Of a stretch of DNA of 64,000 nucleotides, positions 10,440-22,125 are shown one piece after another. The notes beneath the pieces were generated by a model, which was not told the origin of the DNA, did no database searches, and saw only the letters and a list, made by a program, of their open reading frames with translations. Source of the stretch: Coffea arabica (Eukaryota; Streptophyta; Magnoliopsida; Gentianales; Rubiaceae). Every line of letters begins with the position of its first letter. Position 1 is the stretch's first letter. The DNA lies in contig NC_092320.1 of the NCBI RefSeq assembly GCF_036785885.1, positions 20,027,557-20,091,556 on the forward strand. The letters run 5' to 3'. A program made the translations under genes and the position numbers.

Positions 10440-12180
10440 TTTTTTTTTTTTTTTGTCAAAACGATAACATTTGTATTGATTTAAAACTTGATAATACAAG
10501 TATGCTTTACAAAAGGGGCTAGCTGCCCTCACAATCCTTTCTTGCTAGATCCTTAATCCAGCCTGGGAAATTTGATTCCCAATATACATCATTAACTAGT
10601 TTCAAGGCAAATTTTGCTAGCCTATGACACACTTCATTTCCTTCCCTATATATAAAGGAGAAATTGCATTGATCAAAAAACTCCCTTAGCTTTTGTATGT
10701 CCTCCAATATCACAGCACAGTTGCAGTTGTTGCATGAGACTGTTAGGATGCAGTCTATCACACTTTTGCAGTCTGATTGTATTTCAATCTTCCTCCAGCC
10801 TGCTTCTTTTCCTAGTTGCATTGCTGCTCTGATTGCCGTAGCCTCCTCTAGTTCTGGTTCCCCTATCTTCTCCTCCATTATGGCCCAAACTTTCATGATC
10901 TCTCCTTTCCAGTTCCTAGCAACAATTCCTTTACCAGTTCTGATCATCTGTGCTGAAATTGCAGCATCAGTGTTTATCTTGTACGCACCTTCTATTGGAG
11001 GCTTCCATCTTCTAAAATGCTGATTGGGGGTTGCTTCAGCAATGCCAGCTCTTCCTTCTAGTTCCACAGCTTCCTTGAATTCCATCCATTCTTGTTGAGC
11101 TTTCCTTACGACTGTGATTTCCTCCACTTTTGCATTGTCGAAAATGATCTTGTTCCTTGCTTTCCAGATTTGCCAGAGGATATTGATTGTTAGTTCTATA
11201 TGCTCCTTACCATTGGCTCTTTAAGTTGCTTCTAAGAGTCCTTCCCACCATCTCCAGAAGCAAGCTTGCAGGTCTATTAATCCATCCCAGCTGATTGGAC
11301 TGAGTTTCCAAATCTTCTTAGCATAGTCACATTCAAAAAATAGATGCTCTAGAGTTTCAATTCCATCCCCACAGCTTGTGCATATGTTGTCCCCCTTCCC
11401 TGTTCTTCTGTGCACCAAGTCATTAACTGGAATACAGTTTTGCAGACATTTCCAAATAAAGTGTTTCAGTTTGTGTTTAACATTTGTTCCCCACACTTTT
11501 TTCCACAAACTTTCCTTCCTGTTATGGCTACTTGTCTGCTCCTTGATCTGCACTGTTTTTGTTGCCCGTGCCTCCATTTCCTTTGCTAGTGCATAACCTG
11601 ATCTCACTGTGTACTCTCCAGTCTTTGAGTGGTTCCAGATTAGCCTGTCCTTTCTTTGGTATATACTGAGTGGTATTTTTGCAATCTTTTGGGCCATCTC
11701 TCTGCTAAATATTTTATTCAGTAGCTCCTTATCCCATTGTCCTTGTTTCATCAAATCTTTGACATATTGGACGTCCCCATTTGCTGCTCTATCTTGTTCC
11801 ACTCTGCCATCTCTTGAATCTGGTATCCATCTGTCTTGCCACACCATGATAGTACTCCCATCCCCAGCTTGTTTTCTTATGCCATTTATCAAAAGGAATC
11901 TTGCACTCAGTAGGCTCTTCCGTAGGTATGATGCTGATGTAGAAGCTTGCCTCATCCAGTCCAGTTCTCTTTTCATGTATTTTGCTCTCATAACTCTACT
12001 AGCAAGCCTATTCGACTGAGCAATGATCCTCCACAGTTGCTTTGCTAGTAAGGCTGCGTTGAGCATTTCCAGGTCCCTGAAGCCTAGTCCTCCTTTTCCT
12101 TTAACCTCAGTGAGTGCACTCCATTTGGTCCATTGTATTTTCCTTTGATACTCATTTGCCCCCCACCAAAACCTTGCCAT
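10440..12180 (-). mobile_element. 5'-truncated L1-type LINE inserted by target-primed reverse transcription
   Basis: The 3' poly(A) tail appears as the T run at 10440-10454. The 5' end is truncated at 12180. A perfect 16-bp target duplication TTAGGGACATCTATGC flanks it (10424-10439 and 12181-12196). Perfect duplication and nearly intact coding sequence suggest a young insertion. The left copy of the duplication contains the BAH gene's stop codon, so the host reading frame is unchanged while the host 3'UTR was pushed downstream. Confidence 0.95.
10519..12180 (-). pseudogene. LINE ORF2 C-terminal part (zf-RVT and RNase H)
   Basis: One frame covers the whole segment and is interrupted by a single TAA at 11221-11223. 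The N-terminal section (MARFWWGANEYQRKIQW...) is the region after the LINE reverse transcriptase. It includes the zf-RVT segment with CTSCGDGIETLEHLFFEC. The C-terminal section is an RNase H domain with INTDAA, ELEEATAIRAAM, IQSDCK and CHRLAKFA, i.e. the D-E-D residues expected of plant LINE RNase H. Endonuclease and most of the reverse transcriptase are missing because of 5' truncation, so the copy cannot move by itself. Confidence 0.92.
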
Positions 12181-12196
12181 TTAGGGACATCTATGC

Positions 12197-14140
12197 AACT
12201 AACAAGATTCTAGGTAATGTAACATGTGTACTGTGCCTTTGATGCTCATTCTGTACAAATTTACTCGAATGAATATGAGCTGCTTTTTTTCCTTTTTTTT
12301 TTCCCCTAATGTACGAATCTTAGTTTTCTCAATTCTGAGTTGTAACTGTAATTTTAACCTTTATTACCCTGCTTTGACGTAATTTCCTTTTGTTATGCGA
12401 TCATGTAATTTTGATATCTTCAGAGCTTTGTGTACCCCTTAGTTTGTTGCTCTGAGTTATTGAAATAATGGAAAGAAGTTGCTATAATTTCTTTGTTTTA
12501 TTTATCTCTCGTCTGGTCATCTGTACTGATGTATCAACACCATGAGCAAGAGCTGTAAGGCAGGCTCAAAGGCTCAGCATTGCTTGTTATTTTTAGACGT
12601 CCCAAATTTAGAGTATGAATTCTTGAGCATGAATAACAGCACAAGCTTTGAATTCACAACCTTGATATAATAGAAACTGATGCCTTCGACCTTCAACTTA
12701 AACATCAGTAAGATTTTGTTTATTCCTTAATTTTAAGGCTTGTAATCAGCAGATATATTATCAGGCAAATTCGAGCTTAATCCATCAGTAGAATTCAGTT
12801 CACAGAAAGCACAAGTGACTAATGAAAGTGACTCTTTTCGGGGCTGTTGCTTAATCCCCAGTAATTAGTTCCCAATTGCCAATGGCCATGAGGGAAACAA
12901 TAATGTTTTCATCTATTACTTTTCATTTTATATCTTTGTAGATGGTACTTAGTAGCATGTAGATTAGCTCCAATTGGGCTAACATAGAGTTGCCTTCAAT
13001 TTTGCCAAAATAGAAGGAACATATATATATTGTCTTAAATGGATCAAAATCAAAGTAGCTCCTTCCTCTTTTATCTTTTGGCCTATCGCAGTCAGAATTG
13101 CAAAAACAATTTCTATAGAAAGAGTAACCATTGTTTCAATTTCTTAAATCGAAGTGGAACGTGTACTCTACTATTATGAAATTACTAGAACAGCACAAAC
13201 TGATCCATTATTAAGATTACTCGTCAAATTCCTCAATCAGTTGAAAAAGTTAACTATCAAAGAGATACAAGAGATGATGAGCAAGGTCACTTCAAGGTAT
13301 TAAACTATTCGCAAACTGTTGCATATGCATAAGAAAATGATCTGGTGGCATGTGTAGAGACCCATGAGGACATCACTGTGTACCTTAAATTCTAAATTAA
13401 AATGCAAGATTTTTTTTTCCTCGACTCGAGCCATTTTGGACTTGAGTCAACACACCAAATCTGGGGAATACGCCGTGGCCTCACACGACGCATCTCAAGC
13501 AAGTCACGAGAGTTCAAATTCAGGTAAGATTTGAACTCAGAACCAATTGAGTCCTTAAGATTTTTGGTTTGTTCTTTTCTTTAAGGGGTAAGGGGCAAAG
13601 CAAAGACAAGGCATGAAAGTTCTATCGTTGCTGTGGTCAAGAACAGATGTATTTGCATGAAAACTGGGTTAAACAGGCATAAAAGCCAAGAACGTAAAAC
13701 AAAAAGCAGGACACAGAAAATCCCACGTAGCATGAGGCACTCATCTCTGGTTGAACAGCTTGTTTTTATTCCAATTAGCATGCAGTTCCTTGTAAGTTGT
13801 AACCAATTAATTAGCTCGAATTTAGGATGTTAACAGCAATAGAAAGAGCATTTGCAATGTGATATTAGTCGACTAATTAAATAGGGGCACTGAAAAAGAT
13901 TGATATATGACTCCCTTGAATCCATATAATTAATCTCTAGTTCTTGTTAGATGATGAACAATATTACACAGTAATAATCCCACTTCATCTAAACATTTCC
14001 ATTCATCCAAGCTAACTCCTCTGTGTCTCCTATCCAACAGAAATTATAGCCTCTGATCATATCAGATAATTAAGTTGCTATCTTGTTAGCCCGGCTTACC
14101 CTATAATAAGTACCGACATTCTACTAATTCACACGTCAAA
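12197..14140. other. Displaced BAH 3'UTR, then intergenic sequence
   Basis: 12197 to about 12470 is probably the original 3'UTR of the BAH gene (the sequence continues after the duplicated TTAGGGACATCTATGC). The rest holds no recognised gene. A short segment at about 13395-13560 with ACTTGAGTCAACACACCAAA and two similar 'TTTGAACTC' pieces resembles repeat debris. Confidence 0.5.
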
Positions 14141-14234
14141 AAACTACTAAAAGCAAAAGTAGAAAAAAGGACAGTAATGGGGTTCAGGGGTTGTGAGAAA
14201 TTCTGGCAATGATATTATGAAGCTGATCAAGAAA

Positions 14235-14636
14235 TCAGAGCCAAAGCGCTCCGGCATCCTTAAGGAGAGGAACCAGACTGCCATTAATATGGCAAGCCAT
14301 GACTGTTTCAATGCCACCCAAGAACTTGCCCCCCACAAAGACTGCAGGAACAGGTTGTTGCTGAGTTTTGCCAGAGAGCTGCAAGAGAAGGGAATGGATT
14401 TCACGGCCAGCAGCGTCGTGGTCGAGCTCCACGATTGTCGGGGCTACGCCTAAGCCAAAGAGCAGTTGCTTAACAACATGACACATGCAGCAGCCACTCA
14501 TGGTGAAGATGACCACCGCATTGCCCGATGCCAAGAGGCGCACCTTCTCATAGATTGACTCCATTCTCAATCCTAGGGAATGGGATTCTCCGGGCTTGTC
14601 CATTGGGATGCTTGATGACTCCTTCACTACCTGCAT
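14235..14636 (-). CDS. CC-type (ROXY-like) glutaredoxin
   Basis: An intact intronless frame of 133 residues. The active-site motif is CCMC (in FTMSGCCMCHVVKQLLFGLG), the plant-specific CC-type class. GSH-binding/cis-proline features follow in PVPAVFVGGKFLGG. It ends in ALWL, the C-terminal motif that in ROXY proteins binds TGA bZIP factors. Length and lack of introns are typical. Such proteins usually act in the nucleus/cytosol as redox-linked co-regulators of TGA factors in flower development, stress or nitrogen responses; which of these applies cannot be told here. The N-terminal ~30 residues before YEKVRLLASGNAVVIFT are not conserved. The start is the only Met upstream of the domain in a suitable place. 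Confidence 0.93.
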   Translation of the reverse strand: MQVVKESSSIPMDKPGESHSLGLRMESIYEKVRLLASGNAVVIFTMSGCCMCHVVKQLLFGLGVAPTIVELDHDAAGREIHSLLLQLSGKTQQQPVPAVFVGGKFLGGIETVMACHINGSLVPLLKDAGALWL

Positions 14637-14701
14637 GATTGCTCCTTAAAATATTGATTCTTCTTTCCTACTCTGTGTTGTGTGTGTTTTTGTATGCAGT
14701 A

Positions 14702-14908
14702 AGTGTATTGATAGAACGAGACTTTTCAAACACCTTTGAAATCTTTAAAATATGAGAGGGAGAAGAAAGCAGCAAATTGAGAAGGAAAACACAAAGTGTT
14801 TTTATACGCAAAAAATGTATTGATAGGATGGACGCTTTTCAAGAACCTTTGAAAACTTTAAATAGGAGAGGGAGAAGAAAGCAGCAAATTGGCAAGGAAA
14901 ACACAAAA
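14702..14908 (-). promoter_or_regulatory. Duplicated 5' region of the glutaredoxin gene
   Basis: About 95 bp is present twice (14702-14798 and 14814-14908), sharing GAGAGGGAGAAGAAAGCAGC and the flanking TTTGAAA..CTTTAAA segment. On the minus strand a TATAAAA box (14800-14806) lies between the copies, about 165 bp before the ATG. The proximal copy would then be 5'UTR and the distal copy promoter. The positions of TATA and TSS are inference. Confidence 0.6.
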
Positions 14909-15321
14909 GAAAGTAGGCTGAAGGTTGAAAGCAAAAAGGAAAGAAGATGATGGAGGGAATATTATAGTAAGATGGTCAAAAGGGTCTGTTACAGCTTACA
15001 AGTACAACTGACAACAAAGGAAAAATAAAGGACAGCACACAATTTTTTCCTGAAAGACCAAACATCTTCTAGTTATACGAACTTGCACATATTTTAGCCC
15101 CAGCTTTAGTTAAAGCTATTGTTTGAGAGGGAGACAAAAATAGCAGCATCTGCAGGGCCTATTAGTTGTCCTGTACTCTGCATGCCATTCTGATGGCTTT
15201 GATCTCATCTTCTTCCACTTAGAATTGTACACATTTGCATACATGCCTTTCTTTTCTGCATGCCTTTTGTGTTCTATTAACGTATGCATGCATCCCTTTT
15301 CTTTTAATTACATGTATAACA

Positions 15322-16560
15322 TAAAGAGAAAGAGAGTATTGATTATTACTGAAAGAAGCAACATCACAATCACAACAGAAAAAATTTCCAGTTGGTCATC
15401 GATTTTAGAAGAGAGAGAGAGAGAGACAAAGATAGGAAATCCCATCCCATTCCAGCAAGGGGGACAAGTGTTAGCTAAGTCTGATCAGAGACTGAAATTT
15501 TGGTGTGTACTTTAAAGGCGTGAGCATTGTATGAGTTTCCACCAAACTGGCCAGTTCCGCTGAAGCCTTGATCTAATTGGATGTTTCCTCCTAAACACTT
15601 CCATTCTTCTTTTGCCAAAGGTCTAACAAGTCACAGATTTAAATGTGTAGGTTCATGATTTTTCCACTCAATTAAGTTGTCAAATTTAATATACATTTGT
15701 ATAAATGAAAGCATAATATGAACCATACGTTGCTCAGCTCAACCCTCGACCCTTTCAGTGTTTTGAGTAAAAGTTTGATTCATACATTTAGTATACATTT
15801 AACATATACTTGTACACTTGAAAATGAACGTGTATTGTTCAGACCTCAATGCTTACTCCTTGCTAGTGTAATGTGTAGCTAGATGATGGTGAAGATAATG
15901 TGATTGTTTCATAGTAGATATGGAGGGATTTGTGCATTTTAAGTTGAGGATGCCATTTTAAGGTTTGACATGGTACTTGTAATTGTTCAGTGATTTGGGA
16001 TGAATTGCAATTCCATTAAAAATTGGTCTTCTTTTGTCTTAGAGGATGAGATTTTCTAGTAATATATTATCAGGTCAAGAAGAAGGCTATCATATTTCTA
16101 AAATAAAAAGAAACACAAAAAGGTTATGTATTGCTAACTACAGCTTTGTATAATTTCACCAAAACCCAAAAAAAAAAGGAAAGAAAGTTTTACAATGAAT
16201 AATCCTTTAAAAATAACAACAGCAACAAGTTGAAATATAATACAATTTGATGACTATAATCTTTTTTTTTTTTTGGAACAGAAGTTGTATGAAAACCATC
16301 CCAACAGAGACACTTGTATTACACACTGTACATGCATGCTTTTCGTACTCATTAAACGTCTGCATGAATCAAGAAGCATCTATTTTTATTTGTAAAAAAA
16401 AATAAAAAGTTACAGAGAGAAAAGCTCAAAGCATCACAATCCCAACGGAAAAAATTGCAGTTGGTCACAGAAAGTAGCAGAGAAAAAGAGCCAATCAGAG
16501 CAGGGGACAAGGGTTACCTCAGGCACTGAATTTGGGTCAGAACTTTAAAGGCGTGATCGT
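15322..16560. repeat. Degenerate direct duplication ~1.1 kb apart
   Basis: 15322-15528 and about 16411-16560 share an ordered series of blocks: GCATCACAATC.CAAC.GAAA, CAGTTGGTCA, CAG.GGGGACAAG, and ACTTTAAAGGCGTGA. Upstream of both lies GCATGC...TAAACGT.TGCAT. It looks like an old segmental duplication of unknown content (no long frame). Confidence 0.55.
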
Positions 16561-16904
16561 CTTATTACAACTCCGGATGGTACGGCCGCCGTTAAGGCGT
16601 TTTAGATACTATCACTCACTTAGGAGGTCCTTCTAGGTCTAGCCCCTTATGTTGTTCGCTTGCAAAGGCGTCACAAGCCCTATTGTACTTTAGATCTTTC
16701 ATTATGGAAGAGTTATGGAGGGTGTGGTGAGTTTAATTACCATTTTTAGCTTTGATTGATTAAGAGTGTCCATTGTTGTTTGGTTTAGGATCCTCTCCAT
16801 TTAGGGTAAATAACCAATGTTCATTTATCTAATAAAACAAATTCTAACACGATTCATAGAAGTCAAAATTATTATAAGTTGAAGGGAGGGATGAATCGAA
16901 TAGT

Positions 16905-17065
16905 TGATACGTAAAGGTTAACCCTTCCATACAAGATCCAAAAATTTCATAACAGAGTCCCGCGAGACTTGAACTTGGGACGTTGGGGTTATTTATCTGG
17001 TTCTGATACCATTGGTACGTAAAGGTTAACCCTTTCATACAAAACTCAGAAATTCCATAACAATA
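16905..17065. repeat. Two direct copies of a ~45-bp sequence
   Basis: GGTACGTAAAGGTTAACCCT-type sequence followed by TCATACAARAYYCARAAATT and CATAACA occurs at about 16908-16955 and 17012-17062. No gene is associated. Confidence 0.6.
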
Positions 17066-17607
17066 GTATAAGGGGAGAGAATACAAGTGAGGGGTTCTGA
17101 ATTCAAAACCCTCGCTTCCACTTTAAAAAAAATCATTATAAGTTGTACGCAGATAATCACATTGAACAAACAAACATTATACTATGTGATTATGTACAAT
17201 TAGATTTTGAGAGGGAAAAAGAAACTGCAGCAGTTGATAACAGAATCCAATCTTACCATTTATAGCATATATTGACTAGCATTTTACCGGAATTGATTGA
17301 CTATTGCGACATCAAGTGATGCCAGTCGAAATTACTTTGCCGCTCTTTTTGTGGATTGGGGAGAAGGGATTTATATGCTACTGTTAACTCTAATTGATTG
17401 AACCAAAGGCTTATTACCATCGATACAGAATCGTTATTATTATCAGAATTCATGTATAAAGAATGCATAATGAGCTCAACTTTAATTCGGTCTCAATATT
17501 TTCTCATGGTTTATTTTTATTAGACACAGGCATATACAAAGTTTCTTTCCTCTTCCCTAGGGACATGTAAAGTAAATGTTGACTTGTTAAAGTTTCCAAG
17601 CTCGGTT

Positions 17608-17752
17608 GTGTTTGGATTGCATTTTTCATAATTTTTCATGGAAAAATTACTGTAGCGATTTGATGTATGTGAGGGAAAAAAGGTAATAGGAAAATGTGAT
17701 CACGGAAAATGACATAATTTTTTGACGGAAAACAGCAATCCAAACAAGGCCA
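17608..17752. mobile_element. MITE with TGTTTGGATTGC ends
   Basis: The left end TGTTTGGATTGCATTTTTC is complementary to the right end ACAGCAATCCAAACA. A very common plant MITE type. A related stretch starts at about 17840 (TGTTTGGATAGCAATAATTT) and another at about 54668. Confidence 0.6.
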
Positions 17753-18536
17753 ATTCCAGGGAAATGCAGCAAATGCGGCAGAATTGTGATAAGGAATGAA
17801 ATTCAATAACGAGATCAATGAATTGACCTAATTAAGTGTGTTTGGATAGCAATAATTTTCAAATATTATTTTACTTGCATCATAATTACAATTTTTGATT
17901 AATTTTTATCCTCTCAATAATCATTTTATCTCACATATATCTCATCACAAATGTTAATCTCTTAGAGAAGAGTCTAATTAGAACATAGTCCTCAAGTCCA
18001 AATGATCCCTTCTTGACCCTTTTTACAAAGTTGAATGAACAAAAAGGTCAATCGCTTGTCATCACTCAGCAGTGTCAATTGGGTGAAAGCTAAAGAATTA
18101 GAAAATTATAATAGTTGTAATGTTCCTAGCCCTCTGGTGGAACATAACCGTACAAGAGAAACTTGGTATTTTGTTGCATGAATCAAGCCCTTTTTTTTTT
18201 TTGGCATGAATGAAGCTTGTAATGATTAGATCAAGGTTTCCAACATAAATTAAATATTTAGGGCTCATTTGGATTTGACTCGTGAATGAGTTGAGGCAGG
18301 ATGAGTCATGTTAGGGGTTTAATTGTCTGACGAGCACGTGGTGATTGGATTATGAAAGAGTTTAACAGGGTTCTTTTATTAAATTTTTTTTTACTGCATA
18401 TTGCTTTGGCACCTTTTTTTTCAAATCTTATGTCATCATGATTCTCTATTGATTTGATTGTTGATTTTAGGATCATTAAGATCTCATCATTGTCCAATCA
18501 ATGTCTAGATATATGAGTTATGCCATTATGGAATGA

Positions 18537-18675
18537 ATTAATTTTCTATACATTAACAATGTATACACACTATCATTGTTAGATGCTGGATATGCATGCA
18601 AAATTTGGATTCTGCGTTTAAATTTATATTAGTTGTCATGCTCCAACATTGAGAGTATATCTACAAAATTAACTC
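18537..18675. mobile_element. 'TATACACTG' MITE, copy b (degenerate)
   Basis: It starts TTAATTTTCTATACATTAAC and carries the family core (TGTATACACACTATCATTGTT, then a TGTCATGCTCCAACATTGA inverse). The right end is degraded. Confidence 0.5.
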
Positions 18676-19563
18676 TTGTGATATTAATTGATGCGAAACT
18701 TGTCCTCTTGCTTCTTTATTTTGTTATATTATTATTTTCTTGCTTCTTTTGATCACAGAATTTTTCTGTTAATTTGGACGAAACTTCTACTAATGATGTA
18801 TTAATTGGCATCCATTCATAATTTTCTTGACAATAAGGAGGTTTGCTGTGCTCCACGATTTTTGCTTTCAGACTGCTGGACAACAAGACAAGTCATGTGA
18901 ATTCCTACAAAAACTCGGTCTATGCAATGATGCAATAAAAGCACGCTTTCTGGCGCCGCAATAATGAATTGGAGAGACGTATCCAAAAGGCGTTATTTTT
19001 TGAAGTCATATTCCAAACTAAAAACTCACCAAGCACAAGAAGTTTCACACTCTAGTCAATTAATCCATTTGCCAAGCTTCCTCATAAAAGACCAAGAAAA
19101 CATCAACAATCATATGCCTATGATGTGCTAGGTTATAGCAACATTTTTGCATGATATTTTGCCTAGCAATGGTGCAACAAACTCTATTTTTTTTTCTTTC
19201 TTCTCTTTGATTAATCAGACCTCATACTACATCCTTGAGTTATGGATTCTAGATCATTTCTGTCGTAGATGAGATTACCCCATCTAATCAATTACAGGCG
19301 AGAGACATCGATAACTACAATTATGTAGCGTTCGAAATGATTTGATTAAACTAATTATATTTTAAGTATGTTCGAAGCGAGACTTTTAAGTCTTACCCCC
19401 CCCCCCCCCTCCCACGAAAAAAGGAGGAAGATTGGAGGACCAAAGCAAAAATCTCATAGTAGTAATCTGACTGATGTCCCTGTAAACTAAAGTGAGCTTT
19501 GGCCAACCTATAGTTGTAATTCAAACTTGTAATGAAAATTGAGTGACATATAATATTTTATGA

Positions 19564-19696
19564 GTTAATTTTATATACACTGACACTGACAGTGCATGAT
19601 GCACATGCAAAATTTAGATTTCAAATTTAAATTTGAATTATGTGTCATGTATCCAATGATAAAAGTGCATATACTATCAGTATATAGAAGATTAAT
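19564..19696. mobile_element. 'TATACACTG' MITE, copy c
   Basis: It begins GTTAATTTTATATACACTGA and ends CTATCAGTATATAGAAGATT, with the family's TGTGTCATGTATCCAATGAT inside. The two ends are inverted repeats. Confidence 0.6.
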
Positions 19697-20367
19697 TCAT
19701 ATCTTATTTAGTTGATTTGGGGTTTGGACCGTTGTCATTTGTAAAAAAAAAAAAAAATTAGCGGGTTAAAACGGTTGGGTTTCGCTGGCTGTCAAGCCCA
19801 GACATTTTGTGGGTTCAAGGCTCAATTGTCCATTTCGGCTTTGAGCTTAATTTTTCTTCTTTATCTTAAATTCGAAGCCCAAAGAAAATTATTGGATTTG
19901 GGGTGGTCTGATCTGCATAGTTGATATGGCGTGGCCCAATAAAATTTCAAATTCATATTGACAATGTAGTCCCAAGAAAAGATATGCTCTCTTGTAGTAG
20001 ACCCCAAAATTATGGGAAAGTTGTACCTTGCCTCCCAAATTCATATCAACATTTTGCACCCCTTAGCTAAAGTTAAATAATTTTGCCATCTTTTCCAACC
20101 AAAAAGAAGGCGTGTAGAATTATATGCCTTTGTGTAGGGCTTGAAAGAATTCATTTTCATAGTTTCAATTACCAAGCTTGTTGATAAGCTATTAAGAATT
20201 TACATAGTGCAAAACTCTCAATGCAAAAAAAACAACCACAAGTAACTAACTAGCTATTACAACTTTACTAAGCAAAGGAAAACCTAAGTAGCTTTCCAAC
20301 AAAAATCAAAGGCAAGTACTAAAGAGTCAAACTAGAAATTGATTCAACTAAAAATCTGATATTTAGA

Positions 20368-20439
20368 TTCCCAAACTAAGCTAATCATCCAATTTATTCT
20401 TAGTTCCCAAACTAAGCTAATCATCCAATTTATTCTTAG
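20368..20439. repeat. 36-bp tandem duplication
   Basis: TTCCCAAACTAAGCTAATCA and the following 16 bases are repeated exactly, head to tail. Confidence 0.95.
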
Positions 20440-21390
20440 TTTGTTGATGCTTATCCAGTTAGGAGCCACAATTTGGACATCATTTATCACTTTCCTCAGC
20501 ACTAATTTGATTGACCAATACACCTTTGCAAAAGATTTCTAATATTGAGCTCGTCAAAAATAGCAAACTGGTGTTACAAGAAAGAGTCTACACATTTACA
20601 TAAAATTATACATTGACATGGCAAGTCATCACATTTGTGCTTGCAAAGTCAAAATTATTATCTTTATATTTCTTGATGCATATCCAAGATAAGAACATGC
20701 AAAAAATAAATGTATCTTTCCTCTTTTCTTTCTATGTCTCCTCCTATGCTGTCACTTCTTTTTCTTTATTTATTTGTAAACATAAATATGCTCTTCAATT
20801 TAATTTAACTCAATCTTTTATTATTCTGTTGTTGTTCACTAGTGTTCGTACTGAACAATATATTCTATACATAAAATATATTCTACCTTAAATCTTAAGG
20901 TAGTGCTCTAGATTGTGATAGAAAATATTCCAAAGCATTTTGGCATAGTAATTATATTATGTAAGTACCTATATCCAATTTATAATAGGACTTAGATTAA
21001 ATTATTAATAGCAAAAACTACCTTAAAAATAAAGAATAAGTTAAAGAAAATCTATACATAAATATAATTTTTAGATACTCAATACTAATATTAGGATAGA
21101 AAATAAATGTAAATTAACTTAGCCACATAGAATTTATATGGAAAAATTAACAGCAAAATTTAACTTTTAATCAAAGGGGACAAAGTGCTGATAAAATAAA
21201 CTCAGGCGCACAATGCAACATACCCATTATTATGGGGGAAGTAACGTAAATTAGCCAAATTATTGACCTTTTTCCTAATCTTCCTTCTTGGCGCCTTAAA
21301 AAACTCATAAACTTCCAAAAGGTATTACTAGTATAAAATGGCTCTACTCTGGTTTGCTTCCCAAAACCAACCGTTGCCCTGGCGTAGAAA

Positions 21391-22125
21391 ATGACCGCCG
21401 GCGGAGTAGAAGAAGAATCTGTAGCCGCCGATCCCTTAGCCGTCGTCAAGCAAAACATTGAGGAGGATGAGGAGGAAGAGGAGAGTGTTGAGGACCCACG
21501 TCCCGTGTGCGATGTTATTAGGCCTGTCAACGGGTCGGGTCTAGATCCGGATCCGGATCGGATCCGTGAAATTATTGCGGGTATGAGTAGGAATTTAATT
21601 CCATTTTTTCGGATTCGGATCCGTTTGTCAACCAAAAAAATGGGTCAGATACGGAATATAGTATTCCGACCCGTATTAGACCCGGATCCGGATATAAATG
21701 AATTAATAATTTAAAAAATATATTTTTATCAATATAATTTGATTAGGGTGATGTATTTGAGTAAAGTCAATTTGATTTCTTTTCTTATTTGGTTTTTTCT
21801 TTGCATTAGTTAGAAATTAGTTTACAAATATATTTTTTTCTCATTTTTATTAGAAATTATAAATTTCGCTAAATTTGTACGGGGTAGACCCGACCCGGAT
21901 CCAGGACCCGCCGAATCCGGATCCGGAACATAGAATAAAAGACTCGTCAGGTAAACGGGTCGGATCCGGTTCCGGTATAGTAATTCGGGTCCGGGTCCGA
22001 AATAATAATTCCGGGCCGGACCCGACCTGTTGACAGCCCTAGACGTTATTAGGGTTTCTGGAGAAGGAACAAAGTCGAGGAAGCATTATTACTCTTTCGC
22101 ATTTGATGGAAATCAGTATCACCTT
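21391..22125 (+). pseudogene. Truncated BAH-domain paralogue (first exon only), split by a hAT MITE
   Basis: The frame opens at 21391 (MTAGGVEEESVAADPLAVVK) with an acidic stretch like the intact BAH gene at 8300. At 21518 the frame enters a transposon. After the transposon the original frame resumes with IRVSGEGTKSRKHYYSFAFD and ends QYHL before a GTAAG donor (22126). This aligns with RVSGKGTGRRKHYKSFGYDG...YDL, also followed by an intron donor, in the intact gene 13 kb upstream. No equivalents of exons 2 and 3 were found in the following 2 kb. It is therefore a partial duplicate that is dead or non-coding. Confidence 0.75.
21519..22041. mobile_element. hAT-type MITE inside the BAH paralogue
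   Basis: The ends are TAGGCCTGTCAACGGGTCGG on the left and, read inward from the right, TAGGGCTGTCAACAGGTCGG. An 8-bp target duplication GAYGTTAT (21511-21518, 22042-22049) has one mismatch. Subterminal parts are rich in GGATCCGGATCC and CCCGGATCC motifs. No transposase frame: a non-autonomous element. Confidence 0.85.

Larger units (their letters stand above)
18020..21380. other. Intergenic AT-rich DNA with small repeats
   Basis: No gene recognised. The stretch includes two TATACACTG-family MITEs (18537 and 19564), a C14 homopolymer (19396-19409) and a 36-bp tandem duplication (20368-20439). Confidence 0.5.

Noticed and set aside
14193..14453. Plus-strand frame over the glutaredoxin gene
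   Set aside because: Antisense to the well-supported CCMC glutaredoxin.
21171..21635. Minus-strand frame with Ser-rich and DPDP-like parts
   Set aside because: Antisense to the BAH paralogue exon and MITE subterminal repeats.
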